Positions 26,417-35,027 are shown, counted from the first letter of the stretch. The stretch is DNA of 64,000 bases from Candidatus Alistipes stercoravium (GCA_019119615.1 DWWQ01000040.1:1-64000); one strand, 5' to 3'. The notes: generated by a model not told the origin, from the letters alone. Numbers and translations: made by a program.

Positions 26417-27643
26417 TTATTCCTCCTTATCGTTTTGAGTTTGAGCGGCAGCCTCTCCATTCTGGGCAGCCTCTTCGGGCTGTGTGGCTTCGCCGTTCTG
26501 TACAGCATCTTCGCTGCCGGTTTCAGCCGGTGCGGCAGCCGTCTGACCCTTGGGAACGATCGGCGTACCCTCGCGCAGCATGGCTACGCCTTCGCTGACA
26601 ATGACCTCACCCGGCGTGAGACCTGCTGTAACGATGAAATCCCGGCCGTTCGAAACCTTCTCGACTTCGATCATGACCGATACGGCCTTTCCGTCCTCGA
26701 GTTTGTAGACATATCGTTTGTCCTGGAGTTCGTAGGTTGCCGTCTGCGGGATGACAATGCTGTTTTTGTAGATCGTCGGGACGATGACTTCACCGGCCGA
26801 TCCGCTCAGGAGCAGGCCTCCGGCGTTGGGGAATGCGGCCCGGCACTGTACGCTGCCGGTCGTGGCATCCACAACGCCGCTGATCGACTCTATGCGTCCC
26901 GGTTGATCGTATATCGTGCCGTCGTTGAGCTTGAGCTGTACGTCGGGCATATTCTTGATCGTCTCGGCGATCGAGCCGTAGCGGCGCGACATTTCAAGCA
27001 TCTGCTTGGCGGTCATCGAGAAGTAGACGTACATCGTCGAGTTGTCCGAAACGGTGGTCAGCGGCTGGGGAATCGAGGCGCTGACCAGGGCGCCGACACG
27101 GTACGGGAGCGTACCTACGACACCGTTCGACGGAGCCTTCACCACCGTATAGGAGAGGTTGTTGGCGGCATTGACCTGCTGGGCTTCGGCCTGTGCGAGC
27201 TGTGCCTTGGCGGTGAGCAGGTTGTTCTGGGCCGTCTGCAGGTCGAATTTGGAAACGACATTCTTGGCGAAAAGCTCCTTCTTGCTGTCGTAAGTCAGTT
27301 GTGCGGTGGCGACGCTGGCTTCAGCTACGGCGACATTGGCTTCGGCGGTCTGCAGGGCTGCCTTGTAGGGCACCTGGTCGATGATGAAGAGCGTCTGACC
27401 TTTCGAGACTTTCTGACCTTCGGTAACGCAGAGTTCGGAGATCGTACCCGATACCTGAGGGTAGATGGCGATATCCTGGCGGCCTTTGATGGTCGCGGCG
27501 TTGTTGATCAGAATTTCGCAGTCGGAGGTTGCGACGGTGATCACGGCGTATTGGCCGGGGCCCATTGCCGTCGGGGCCTGCTTGCAGGCGACGGCTGTCA
27601 GGCAGCTTGCCACGAGGGCAGCTTTCACGAATGTTTGCTTCAT
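26417..27643 (-). CDS. RND efflux periplasmic adaptor (AcrA/MFP family)
   Basis: 408 residues, lipoprotein signal ending LTAVACKQ. The order is MFP: a lipoyl half (VSGTISELCVTEGQKVSKGQ), a helical hairpin (~95-165), the second lipoyl half (YTVVKAPSNGVVGTLPYRVG), then barrel and membrane-proximal parts. The last ~45 residues are a Gln/Glu/Ala-rich tail with two NGEA units, unusual for AcrA and probably unstructured. It bridges AcrB and TolC. It is the first gene of the operon. Confidence 0.94.
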   Translation of the reverse strand: MKQTFVKAALVASCLTAVACKQAPTAMGPGQYAVITVATSDCEILINNAATIKGRQDIAIYPQVSGTISELCVTEGQKVSKGQTLFIIDQVPYKAALQTAEANVAVAEASVATAQLTYDSKKELFAKNVVSKFDLQTAQNNLLTAKAQLAQAEAQQVNAANNLSYTVVKAPSNGVVGTLPYRVGALVSASIPQPLTTVSDNSTMYVYFSMTAKQMLEMSRRYGSIAETIKNMPDVQLKLNDGTIYDQPGRIESISGVVDATTGSVQCRAAFPNAGGLLLSGSAGEVIVPTIYKNSIVIPQTATYELQDKRYVYKLEDGKAVSVMIEVEKVSNGRDFIVTAGLTPGEVIVSEGVAMLREGTPIVPKGQTAAAPAETGSEDAVQNGEATQPEEAAQNGEAAAQTQNDKEE

Positions 27644-27690
27644 AATGACTTTTTCTTTATGATAATAATACTAAAAAACTTTTCCCGGTG

Positions 27691-27698
27691 CAAAAGTA
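27691..27698 (-). promoter_or_regulatory. -7 box of the RND efflux operon
   Basis: TACTTTTG on the minus strand matches TAnnTTTG, about 48 bases before the adaptor ATG. It is divergent from the araC-type gene. Confidence 0.65.
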
Positions 27699-27786
27699 CC
27701 CTATTATAACGCTTCCGTGGTCTTGATATTGCGAATAGTGTTGGTAAAAATCGGAATAAAATATGTACTTTTTTGTAAAATATCCT

Positions 27787-27794
27787 TAAATTTG
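27787..27794 (+). promoter_or_regulatory. -7 box of the AraC-family gene
   Basis: TAAATTTG on the plus strand, 18 bases before the ATG. The promoters of the divergent genes are ~90 bases apart, so one regulator site could act on both. Confidence 0.65.
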
Positions 27795-27812
27795 TTCGAA
27801 AAAAGAATTTGT

Positions 27813-28661
27813 ATGGACCTTCTTAATCCGATAATCACCACATCCGAAGAGCAATTCGTGGTCGGGGAGTCCGACTTGACATTCTTCGACAACCGGGCAT
27901 GCCGCACCGAGGGAGGTGCGCTGCTCTACTGCCGGAACGGTCAGGCTACGGCCATCGTGGACCAGTGCCAGTGCCAGGTATTTCCCGAAACGGTTCTGCT
28001 GTTGCTCCCCGGGGCGATCTTTATGCTGACGGATCGGTCGAATGATTTTCGCGTAACGTTCTGTGCCTTTTCGATCAATCTCTTTTCGGAAGCGGCCTTT
28101 CGGCTTGATCCGATGTTTTTCGGAGCTTTGCGCAAACAACCGGTCTTCCGGCTTCAGCAGCAGCTTGCGGAGGGCGTTTCGATCTGGTTCAAGATGGCGG
28201 AGTACACCTACCGGGACCGGGAGAATATGTTTCGCAATACGATCATCCGCAACCGTCTGCAGAACCTGTTGCTCGAATCGTTCGACAAGATGCAGCGCTA
28301 CCGCACCCATCGACCCGAATCGGCCGAGACCACTACGCGTCAGACGGAATTGTTTCACCGGTTCGTATCGCTCGTGCATGAACATTGTTCGCGTGAACGT
28401 GAGGTTACGTTTTATGCCGATCGTCTCTGCATATCGACGCGTTATCTTTCGACGATTGTGCGGAGTGTCGCGCAGACGACGGCCAAGGAATTTATCGACC
28501 GGGCCGTGGTCCTTGAGATCAAGATGCTGTTGAAATCTTCCGATGTGTCGGTTCAGGAGATCGCCTATCGGCTCCATTTCCCCGATCAGTCGTATCTGGG
28601 TCGCTTCTTCAAGAAGCATACGGGGGAATCCCCCACCGAATACCGGAGTACGACGAAATAA
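27813..28661 (+). CDS. AraC-family transcriptional regulator
   Basis: 282 residues. The N-terminal ~150 residues form a cupin-like sensor region (LLYCRNGQATAIVDQ, VFPETVLLLLPGAIFML). The C-terminal AraC double helix-turn-helix is clear (VTFYADRLCISTRYLSTIV, SVQEIAYRLHFPDQSYLGRF, and FFKKHTGESPTEYR). It is transcribed divergently from the acrA operon and is a likely local activator or repressor. ATG 27813 follows the promoter; longer in-frame extensions run through it. Confidence 0.92.
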   Translation: MDLLNPIITTSEEQFVVGESDLTFFDNRACRTEGGALLYCRNGQATAIVDQCQCQVFPETVLLLLPGAIFMLTDRSNDFRVTFCAFSINLFSEAAFRLDPMFFGALRKQPVFRLQQQLAEGVSIWFKMAEYTYRDRENMFRNTIIRNRLQNLLLESFDKMQRYRTHRPESAETTTRQTELFHRFVSLVHEHCSREREVTFYADRLCISTRYLSTIVRSVAQTTAKEFIDRAVVLEIKMLLKSSDVSVQEIAYRLHFPDQSYLGRFFKKHTGESPTEYRSTTK

Positions 28662-28690
28662 CCGCATCCCGTCCCGATATCCGTATTGCG

Positions 28691-28709
28691 GCCCGGCGAA
28701 TCTCCGGGC
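28691..28709 (+). terminator. Possible weak terminator after the AraC-family gene
   Basis: A 6-bp GC stem (GCCCGG with CCGGGC), 7-base loop, no T tract. Weak support. Confidence 0.3.
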
Positions 28710-28779
28710 TGACTGACTCACGCAGGGACCGTGTCGATGAAAAAAGCGGCGGACGCTTGGCGGATTTAAAAAAAACGCC

Positions 28780-28787
28780 TATATTTG
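28780..28787 (+). promoter_or_regulatory. -7 box directly before the cobalamin riboswitch
   Basis: TATATTTG with TTGG 19 bases upstream (28757-28760). It places the transcript start near 28794, at the first base-paired segment of the riboswitch. Confidence 0.7.
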
Positions 28788-28795
28788 TTTCCGCA

Positions 28796-28981
28796 CAGGT
28801 TTCCGAGCGGCATCCGTATATCGGACCGCTGCAAGGAATGAAAAGGGAACGCAGTGAGAATCTGCGACAATGCCCGTTGCTGTGAGTTCCTGCCCCGGAA
28901 GGGGTACGAGCGATTCCGCCATCTTTAGCCACTGGCCGCCGGGCCGGGAAGGCGCGGAATCGGAACAAGTCAGAAGACCTG
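28796..28981 (+). ncRNA. Cobalamin (B12) riboswitch
   Basis: The class consensus is visible in order: CAGGT opening P1, AAAAGGGAACGCAGTGAGAA, then TGCCCGTTGCTGTGAG, the core GCCACTGGCC, GGGAAGGCGC, and the closing AAGTCAGAAGACCTGCC, whose ACCTG pairs with CAGGT. This class binds adenosyl- or other cobalamins and usually represses B12 uptake genes. Here no btuB or B12 gene follows; a ~330-base body and a strong terminator do. The next gene (tetR at 29480) has its own promoter. Confidence 0.93.
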
Positions 28982-29309
28982 CCTGATGCGTTTATGTCGT
29001 GATTGGTAGCCTGCGGGATTACGGGCGGAGATCAAAACGAGAATTATTCCCTGCTGTCCGGCCCTTTTCCGGTATGTGAAGCGAAGGCTTGCCAGGTATG
29101 CGGATCTCTGTTTTGAGTTCGGTCGTGCCGTATCCCGCCGGGATGAGAATGTCGCAGATGCGGCCGAACGGGGTTCCGCGGATCCGGCGGTGCGGAGATT
29201 GGTATAAGTATAAGTGTGCGTTGCCTGCCTTGCAACGGCGCCTGTCCGGACCCTGCGGAACCTGCATTTCGGGCGAATGCGGCTCCGGTCCGGCTTTTGG
29301 CCGGTAAGG
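28982..29309 (+). other. Body of the riboswitch transcription unit, no recognisable gene
   Basis: About 330 bases between the riboswitch and a terminator. No plus-strand frame gives a protein I recognise; several frames are broken by stops. The only tidy ORF is 29098-29307 (listed separately). It could be a B12-controlled regulatory RNA, a small-protein gene, or the remnant of a lost outer-membrane receptor gene. Confidence 0.5.
29098..29307 (+). CDS. Small Cys-containing ORF behind the riboswitch (69 aa, doubtful)
   Basis: ATG at 29098 gives 69 residues, ending 2 bases before the terminator stem. The C-terminal part has a Cys pattern (CGDWYKYKC, then GPCGTCISGEC); the N-terminal part is Met/Arg/Val-rich without a signal peptide. 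Support is only its position between riboswitch and terminator. It may equally be chance. Confidence 0.3.
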   Translation: MRISVLSSVVPYPAGMRMSQMRPNGVPRIRRCGDWYKYKCALPALQRRLSGPCGTCISGECGSGPAFGR

Positions 29310-29342
29310 GATCGGTCCGGTTTCCCGGACCGATCTTTTTTT
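29310..29342 (+). terminator. Intrinsic terminator ending the riboswitch unit
   Basis: GATCGGTCCGG pairs perfectly with CCGGACCGATC (11 bp), TTTC loop, followed by seven T. Confidence 0.92.
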
Positions 29343-29434
29343 GGACTCTTCAACGCTTCCTGCAGGTGTCGTTTTCCTGTCCGATCGCATTTTTTGTGTG
29401 AAAAAATTTGGAAGGGAAGATAATTATTCCTTAT

Positions 29435-29463
29435 TTTGCAAACAGTTTTGTTAAATATATTTG
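29435..29463 (+). promoter_or_regulatory. Promoter of the TetR-TolC-HlyD-ABC operon
   Basis: TTTG at 29435-29438, a 17-base spacer, then TATATTTG at 29456-29463. This is a full two-part Bacteroidota promoter 16 bases before the ATG, in an AT-rich stretch. The tetR product is likely to bind here. Confidence 0.8.
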
Positions 29464-29479
29464 TTAATACGGGATTTCT

Positions 29480-30103
29480 ATGACAAAATCCGCTCATAAC
29501 AAGGAACATGCGATTCTGGAGGCTGCCGAACGGGAGTTTTTGACCAAAGGATATGCCGGGGCGCGCACGACGTCGATCGCCGAGGCGGCCGGGGTAACCC
29601 ACGCCATGCTGCACTACTATTTTCGGACGAAGGAGCACATCTTCGAGCGCATTCTCGACGAGAAGATGCAACTGATGGGCGAATCGGTGCTGGCGGCCTT
29701 CGGTGAACCGGGTCTGCCGCTGCTTGAGCGGTTGCGCAACGGCATCGAGCGGCATTTCGACTTCATTGCGGCGAATCCCGATCTGCCGCGGTTCATTGTC
29801 AATGAGGTTCTCATGCACCCGGACCGTTATGAACTCATGCGGCAGGGTATCGAGCGACTCACGAGCGTGATGTTTTCGGAGGTGCAGCAGGCACTGGACG
29901 AATCGGCTGCCCGGGGGCTTACCGAGTCGGTGGATGCCCGGATGCTGCTGCTCGACATCATTTCGCTCAATATTTTCCCGTTCATCGCCTATCCGATTCT
30001 CGAACCCATTCTGGGCGACCTGACAGCGGATCGGGAGTTTTTTTTCCGGCTTCGCCGACAGGAGACGATCGAGGCGATCATGCGGCGGATTCAAAAACAT
30101 TGA
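29480..30103 (+). CDS. TetR-family transcriptional regulator
   Basis: 207 residues. The helix-turn-helix region reads ILEAAEREFLTKGYAGARTT with SIAEAAGVTHAMLHYYFRTK. The C-terminal domain resembles those of CecR (YbiH)-like regulators that head Ybh-type exporters, an inference from the neighbours. It is the first gene of a seven-gene operon, 3 bases before tolC. It probably represses its own operon. Confidence 0.9.
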   Translation: MTKSAHNKEHAILEAAEREFLTKGYAGARTTSIAEAAGVTHAMLHYYFRTKEHIFERILDEKMQLMGESVLAAFGEPGLPLLERLRNGIERHFDFIAANPDLPRFIVNEVLMHPDRYELMRQGIERLTSVMFSEVQQALDESAARGLTESVDARMLLLDIISLNIFPFIAYPILEPILGDLTADREFFFRLRRQETIEAIMRRIQKH

Positions 30104-30106
30104 ACC

Positions 30107-31387
30107 ATGAAACGGATACTGATACTCGGTGCCGCCCTGTTCGGCACCTTCGGAATGCAGGCGCAACCCACGCTTGACCGGTGCCGTGCAATGGCCCGGG
30201 AGCACTACCCCGAGATTCGACAATATGATCTGATCCGTCGTACGGCCGACTATACCCTGTCGAATGCCCGGCGGGAGTGGTTGCCGCAACTTACGCTTTC
30301 GGGGCAGGCGACCTGGCAGAACGATGTTCCGGAGTTTCCCGAGCAGATGACGGGCCTTCTGGCCGGTCAGGGGTTGGATATCCCCGGATTGCGCAAGGAT
30401 CAGTACCGGGTGCAGCTGGAGGTGAGCCAGACGCTTTGGGACGGCGGCAAGTCGGCCGCCGACCGGCAGATCGCCGAAGCGGAGGCCGCCGAGCAGGCCC
30501 GGGCGACCGATGTGGACCTCTATGCGCTCGAAGGGCGTGTGGACGACCTCTATTTCGGCATTCTGCTGCTCGACGAGCGGATTGCGCAGACGCGCCTGAC
30601 GATCGACCTGCTGCGGAGCAATCTCGACAAGGTCCGTTCGTTGCAGCGCCACGGTGTGGCGATGCAGCACGATGCCGACGCCGTGGAGGCCGAGCTGCTC
30701 TCCGCGGGACAGCAGCTTGCGCAGATCGGAGCGATGCGTGCGAGCTACCGCCGCATGCTGGAGCTTTTCATCGGCACGCAACTGGGCGATGTCCCCCTGC
30801 TGCGGCCCGAAGTCGCGGAAGTTCCGGACGGGGAATCGGCACGTCCCGAGCTGCAGCTCTTCGATGCGCGTATCGACCGCCTGACGGCCCGCGAGCGGCT
30901 GGTGAGGGCTGCAACGAGACCCCGTTTCGGGCTCTTTGCACAAGGGTATTACGGCTATCCGGGACTGGATTACTTCGGCAGCATGATGGCCTCCGACTGG
31001 ACATGGAATGCCGTTGTAGGGATCCGCATGAGTTGGAACATCGGCGGGTATTATACGAAGCGGAACACGCTCAAAACGCTCGATGCTACGAAACGGCAGG
31101 TTGAGGTGCAGCGGGATATTTTCCTGTTCAACAACCGTTTGGAGCGCACGGAAAACGACGGGGAGATCGTACGCCTGCGCCGGGCTTTGGCCGATGACGA
31201 CCGCATCGTGCAACTGCGCCGCTCGGTTCGTGAAGCCGCCGAATCGCAGCTGCGCAACGGTGTGATCGACACGAACGACCTGCTGCGCAAGATCACCGAC
31301 GAGAGCCGTGCCGCCATAGCCCGCAGCAGCCGGGAGATCGAACTGCTGAAAGCGATCTATGAACTGAAACACACGATAAACCGATGA
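30107..31387 (+). CDS. TolC-family outer-membrane efflux protein
   Basis: 426 residues with signal peptide (ILILGAALFGTFGMQAQ). TolC repeats are seen at NARREWLPQLTLSGQATWQN with LEVSQTLWDGG, and at TRPRFGLFAQGYYGYPGLDY with VGIRMSWNIGGYY. It supplies the outer-membrane channel for this ABC exporter. Its stop overlaps the start of the adaptor gene by 4 bases. Confidence 0.9.
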   Translation: MKRILILGAALFGTFGMQAQPTLDRCRAMAREHYPEIRQYDLIRRTADYTLSNARREWLPQLTLSGQATWQNDVPEFPEQMTGLLAGQGLDIPGLRKDQYRVQLEVSQTLWDGGKSAADRQIAEAEAAEQARATDVDLYALEGRVDDLYFGILLLDERIAQTRLTIDLLRSNLDKVRSLQRHGVAMQHDADAVEAELLSAGQQLAQIGAMRASYRRMLELFIGTQLGDVPLLRPEVAEVPDGESARPELQLFDARIDRLTARERLVRAATRPRFGLFAQGYYGYPGLDYFGSMMASDWTWNAVVGIRMSWNIGGYYTKRNTLKTLDATKRQVEVQRDIFLFNNRLERTENDGEIVRLRRALADDDRIVQLRRSVREAAESQLRNGVIDTNDLLRKITDESRAAIARSSREIELLKAIYELKHTINR

Positions 31388-32277
31388 AACGTATTCTGTT
31401 TTTTGCCCTGGCCGCCGCGGCCGCCGCATGCGGCCGTGAAACGGATTTTGATGCTACGGGAACCTTCGAGGCCACGGAAATCACCGTCTCTGCAGAGGCG
31501 TCGGGACGCATCCTGCGCTTCGATGCCGAAGAGGGCGACCGCCTGGAGGCCGGTCGGCCTGTCGGCGAGATCGATACCGTGCAGCTCTGGCTGCAGCGGC
31601 GGCAGCTCGAACGCCGGCAGGCCTCGGTACGTTCGGGACGTCCCGATGTGGAGAAACAGTTGGCGGCCCTGCGCGAGCAGATCGCCCAACAGCAGACCGA
31701 GCGGCGCCGTGTCGCAAGCCTGCTCGAGGACGGCGCCGCGACGATCAAGCAACTGGACGATATCGACGCGCAGCTGAAGATTCTGCAGGGACAGCTTGCG
31801 GCCCAGCTCTCGACGCTCGAGAGCAGCGTCTCGGCAATCGACGAGAACGCCTCGGCTCTCGATCTGCAGATCGCGCAGATCGACGACCGGCTCCGCAAAT
31901 GCCGCATCGCGTCGCCCGTGGCGGGCACCGTGCTGGCCAAATATGCCGAGGCCGGCGAGGTGGTTGCCGCGGGGCGTCCGTTGATGAAGGTCGCCGATCT
32001 GGAGACGCTCTACCTGCGGGCCTACTTCACCTCGGAGCAGTTGGCCGGCCTGTGCCTCGGCGACGAGGTGGTCGTAACGGCCGATTTCGGCGGAGATGCC
32101 CGCTTCGACTATCCGGGCCGGATTACCTGGATCGCCTCCGAGAGCGAGTTTACGCCCAAGACGATCCAGACGCGCGATTCGCGGGCCAATCTGGTCTATG
32201 CCGTGAAGATCGCCGTCCGCAACGACGGCCGGTTGAAAATCGGACTTTACGGGGAGGTGCGCCTCGCCGGCGAATAA
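31384..32277 (+). CDS. HlyD/MFP-family adaptor lipoprotein
   Basis: 297 residues; the N-terminus ILFFALAAAAAACGRETD has a lipobox Cys. Two lipoyl halves flank a Gln/Glu/Leu-rich coiled coil (~75-165); the second half reads IASPVAGTVLAKYAEAGEVV. It resembles YbhG, the adaptor of YbhFSR, and links the inner-membrane permeases to TolC. Confidence 0.9.
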   Translation: MKRILFFALAAAAAACGRETDFDATGTFEATEITVSAEASGRILRFDAEEGDRLEAGRPVGEIDTVQLWLQRRQLERRQASVRSGRPDVEKQLAALREQIAQQQTERRRVASLLEDGAATIKQLDDIDAQLKILQGQLAAQLSTLESSVSAIDENASALDLQIAQIDDRLRKCRIASPVAGTVLAKYAEAGEVVAAGRPLMKVADLETLYLRAYFTSEQLAGLCLGDEVVVTADFGGDARFDYPGRITWIASESEFTPKTIQTRDSRANLVYAVKIAVRNDGRLKIGLYGEVRLAGE

Positions 32278-32289
32278 TACCCTGCTGTC

Positions 32290-33201
32290 ATGGATGCCGC
32301 CATCAAGGTTCAGGGCCTGACCAAGCGTTACGGAACACTCACGGCGCTCGACGACGTCTCGTTCGAGGTGCGCCGGGGCGAACTGTTCGGGTTGATCGGT
32401 CCCGACGGCGCGGGCAAGACGACCCTCTTCCGGCTGCTGACGACGCTCTTGACGCCCGATGCGGGAAGTGCGTCGGTCGATGGCCTCGACATCGTGGCCG
32501 ACTACCGGGCCATCCGACGCCGGGTGGGTTACATGCCCGGGCGCTTCTCGCTCTATGCGGATCTGACGGTTGCCGAGAACCTCGACTTCTTTGCGGCGCT
32601 CTTCGGAGTGGATGCCGCGGCGAACTACGAGCTGATCGCTCCCGTCTATCGGCAGATCGAGCCTTTCCGTACGCGTCGTGCCGGGAATCTCTCGGGCGGC
32701 ATGAAACAGAAGCTGGCGCTCTGCTGCGCGCTGATCCACCGTCCCTCGGTGCTCTTTCTCGATGAGCCTACCACGGGAGTCGATGCCGTCTCGCGCAGCG
32801 AGTTCTGGGAGATGCTCGCCGGGTTGAAGGAGCGGGGCATTTCGATGCTCGTTTCGACACCCTATATGGACGAGGCGCGCCGTTGCGACCGCATCGCCCT
32901 CTGCGACAAGGGACGGCTGCTGGGGGTCGATACGCCGCAGGAGCTTGTCCGGAGTTTCGACGATCCGCTCTATGCCCTCACGGGGCCGGATCTCTATGGA
33001 CTGCTCACGGCGGCCCGGCGGCAGCCCGGCGTTCGGGAGTGCTACCCTTTCGGCGCGGCGCACCATCTGGTCGCCGAACGCGGATTCGACCCCGACGGGC
33101 TGCTCCGTGCACTTTCGGCGGAGGGTTTTACCGGGGTTTCGATCCGTCCCGTTGCGGCGGATATCGAGGATGTATTCATAAAACGCATGGGTCATGAGTA
33201 A
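32290..33201 (+). CDS. ABC exporter ATPase 1 (H-loop His replaced)
   Basis: 303 residues. Walker A GPDGAGKTT, signature LSGGMKQKL and Walker B VLFLDEPTTGVD are intact. The H-loop reads LVSTPYMDEA, with Pro where His is expected. It matches the N-terminal half of fused YbhF-type ATPases. A C-terminal ~80-residue extension follows. It overlaps the next ATPase by 8 bases; the pair probably forms a heterodimer with one degenerate site. Confidence 0.92.
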   Translation: MDAAIKVQGLTKRYGTLTALDDVSFEVRRGELFGLIGPDGAGKTTLFRLLTTLLTPDAGSASVDGLDIVADYRAIRRRVGYMPGRFSLYADLTVAENLDFFAALFGVDAAANYELIAPVYRQIEPFRTRRAGNLSGGMKQKLALCCALIHRPSVLFLDEPTTGVDAVSRSEFWEMLAGLKERGISMLVSTPYMDEARRCDRIALCDKGRLLGVDTPQELVRSFDDPLYALTGPDLYGLLTAARRQPGVRECYPFGAAHHLVAERGFDPDGLLRALSAEGFTGVSIRPVAADIEDVFIKRMGHE

Positions 33202-33934
33202 ACCGATTCTCTCCGTCCGGGAGCTGACCAAACGCTTCGGGACCTTCACGGCCGTCGATCGCATCTCGTTCGATGTCGGGCGCGGCGAGATTTTCGGCTT
33301 CTTGGGTGCCAACGGCGCCGGGAAGACCACGGCGATGCGCATGCTCTGTGGTTTGAGCCTTCCCACGTCGGGCCGCGGCACGGTCGCCGGCTGCGACATC
33401 CTGCGTGAAAGCGAGGCGATCAAACGCCATATCGGCTATATGAGCCAGCGTTTCTCGCTCTACGACGACCTGACGGTGCTCGAGAACATCCGCCTTTACG
33501 GCGGTATTTACGGCTTGCGACGGCGCGAGATCCTGCGGCGGGCCGTGGAGGTGCTCCGCCGGCTCGACTTCGGCTCCGAACGCAACACGTCGGTTGGGGC
33601 CCTGCCGTTGGGCTGGAAGCAGAAACTGGCCTTTTCGGTGGCGACGTTGCATCGCCCCGAACTGGTCTTTCTCGATGAACCTACGGGAGGTGTCGATCCC
33701 CTCACGCGCCGCCAGTTCTGGGAGTTGATCTACGAGGCGGCCGCCGGAGGCACGACGCTCTTCGTTACCACGCACTATATGGACGAGGCGGAGTACTGCT
33801 CGCGGGTGTCGATCATGGTGGATGGCCGGATCTGCGCCCTGGGTGCTCCGGCCGAACTGAAACGCGAATTCGGGGCGGCATCCATGGACGAAGTGTTCCG
33901 CCTGCTGGCCCGCGGAGCCAAACGCAGTGAATGA
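33194..33934 (+). CDS. ABC exporter ATPase 2 (degenerate signature motif)
   Basis: 246 residues. Walker A GANGAGKTTAM, Walker B LVFLDEPTGGVD and H-loop FVTTHYMDEA are intact, but the signature is LPLGWKQKL instead of LSGGQ. This matches the second half of YbhF-type ATPases. It energises the two ABC-2 permeases encoded next. Confidence 0.92.
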   Translation: MSKPILSVRELTKRFGTFTAVDRISFDVGRGEIFGFLGANGAGKTTAMRMLCGLSLPTSGRGTVAGCDILRESEAIKRHIGYMSQRFSLYDDLTVLENIRLYGGIYGLRRREILRRAVEVLRRLDFGSERNTSVGALPLGWKQKLAFSVATLHRPELVFLDEPTGGVDPLTRRQFWELIYEAAAGGTTLFVTTHYMDEAEYCSRVSIMVDGRICALGAPAELKREFGAASMDEVFRLLARGAKRSE

Positions 33935-33935
33935 T

Positions 33936-35027
33936 ATGGGAGGATTCTGGTCATTTGTCAAAAAGGAGACGCTGCACATCCTGCGTGATCCGCGTACGAT
34001 GCTCATCGTGCTCGGCATGCCCGTCGTGCAGCTGCTGCTGTTCGGTTTCGCCATCTCGACCGAGGTGAACAACATCGATGTGGCCATCGTTGCGCCGCAC
34101 CCTTCCGAGGCTGTGCGCCAGTGCGTCGCCCGCCTGGAGGCGAACCCTTACTTCACCCTGCGGGGCGGTATCTCCGGAGCGGAGATCGACCGTACGCTGC
34201 GCCGCGGCGATGCGGAGGCCGTCGTGGTCTTCGCCGCGGATTTCGACCGCCGCATGGAGCGCCTCGCACGCGGCGAGGATGGCCGGGCTGCCATCCAGCT
34301 CGTCATGGATGCCTCGAACACCAATACGGCCCTTGCGGGCGCCGCCTACCTGCGTCAGGCGCTTCTTCCGTCGCGTCCCGAGGCGCTGTCCGTGGAGACG
34401 CGCCTGCTCTACAATCCGCAGATGAAGAGCGCCTACAACTTCGTTCCGGGCATCATGGGACTGATCTTCATCGTCATCTGCGCCATCATGACCTCCGTGT
34501 CGATCGTGCGCGAGAAGGAGACCGGCACGATGGAGGTGCTGCTCGTCTCCCCCGTGCGGCCGATCCGCATCATTCTGGCCAAGATGATCCCCTACTTCGT
34601 TCTTTCGTGTCTGGATCTGGTTACGATCCTGCTGCTGGCCCGTTATGTGCTGGGAGTTCCGATGTCGGGCAGCATCGTCGGCATCGTCTCCACGTCGCTG
34701 CTCTACCTGGCCCTCGCCCTGGCCCTCGGGCTCTTCATTTCGACGACGGCCGACCGTCAGATTACGGCGCTCATTATCTCGACCATGCTGATGCTCCTGC
34801 CGCTGATCATGCTCTCGGGAATGGTCTTCCCGATCGAGAACATGCCGTGGATCCTGCGCACGCTTTCGTGCATCATCCCGGCCCGCTGGTATATCGACGC
34901 CATCCGCAAGCTGATGATCGAGGGGCTCCCCTTTGCGGCCGTCGCCCGGGATTTCCTCATCCTTGCGGGCATGACCCTCGCGCTGGTCGTCGTCGCCCTG
35001 AAGAAGTTCAACGATAAACTCGAATGA
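33936..35027 (+). CDS. ABC-2 type permease (YbhS/YbhR-like) 1
   Basis: 363 residues: an N-terminal helix after KKETLHILRDPRTMLIVLG, a periplasmic domain (~40-170), then five helices starting near FVPGIMGLIFIVICAIMTSV. The coupling element EKETGTMEVLLVSPVRP follows. ATG 33936 lies just after the ATPase stop; a GTG at 33927 is an alternative overlapping start. Confidence 0.9.
   Translation: MGGFWSFVKKETLHILRDPRTMLIVLGMPVVQLLLFGFAISTEVNNIDVAIVAPHPSEAVRQCVARLEANPYFTLRGGISGAEIDRTLRRGDAEAVVVFAADFDRRMERLARGEDGRAAIQLVMDASNTNTALAGAAYLRQALLPSRPEALSVETRLLYNPQMKSAYNFVPGIMGLIFIVICAIMTSVSIVREKETGTMEVLLVSPVRPIRIILAKMIPYFVLSCLDLVTILLLARYVLGVPMSGSIVGIVSTSLLYLALALALGLFISTTADRQITALIISTMLMLLPLIMLSGMVFPIENMPWILRTLSCIIPARWYIDAIRKLMIEGLPFAAVARDFLILAGMTLALVVVALKKFNDKLE

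Noticed and set aside
23168..27709. A 1513-codon open frame on the plus strand across the RND operon
   Set aside because: It is fully antisense to three well-recognised efflux genes and its product is Arg/Asp/Val/His-rich with no family marks. It is an effect of high GC at third codon positions.
28970..31429. An 819-codon minus-strand frame
   Set aside because: It covers the terminator, promoter, tetR and tolC of the plus-strand operon and shows no family signature.
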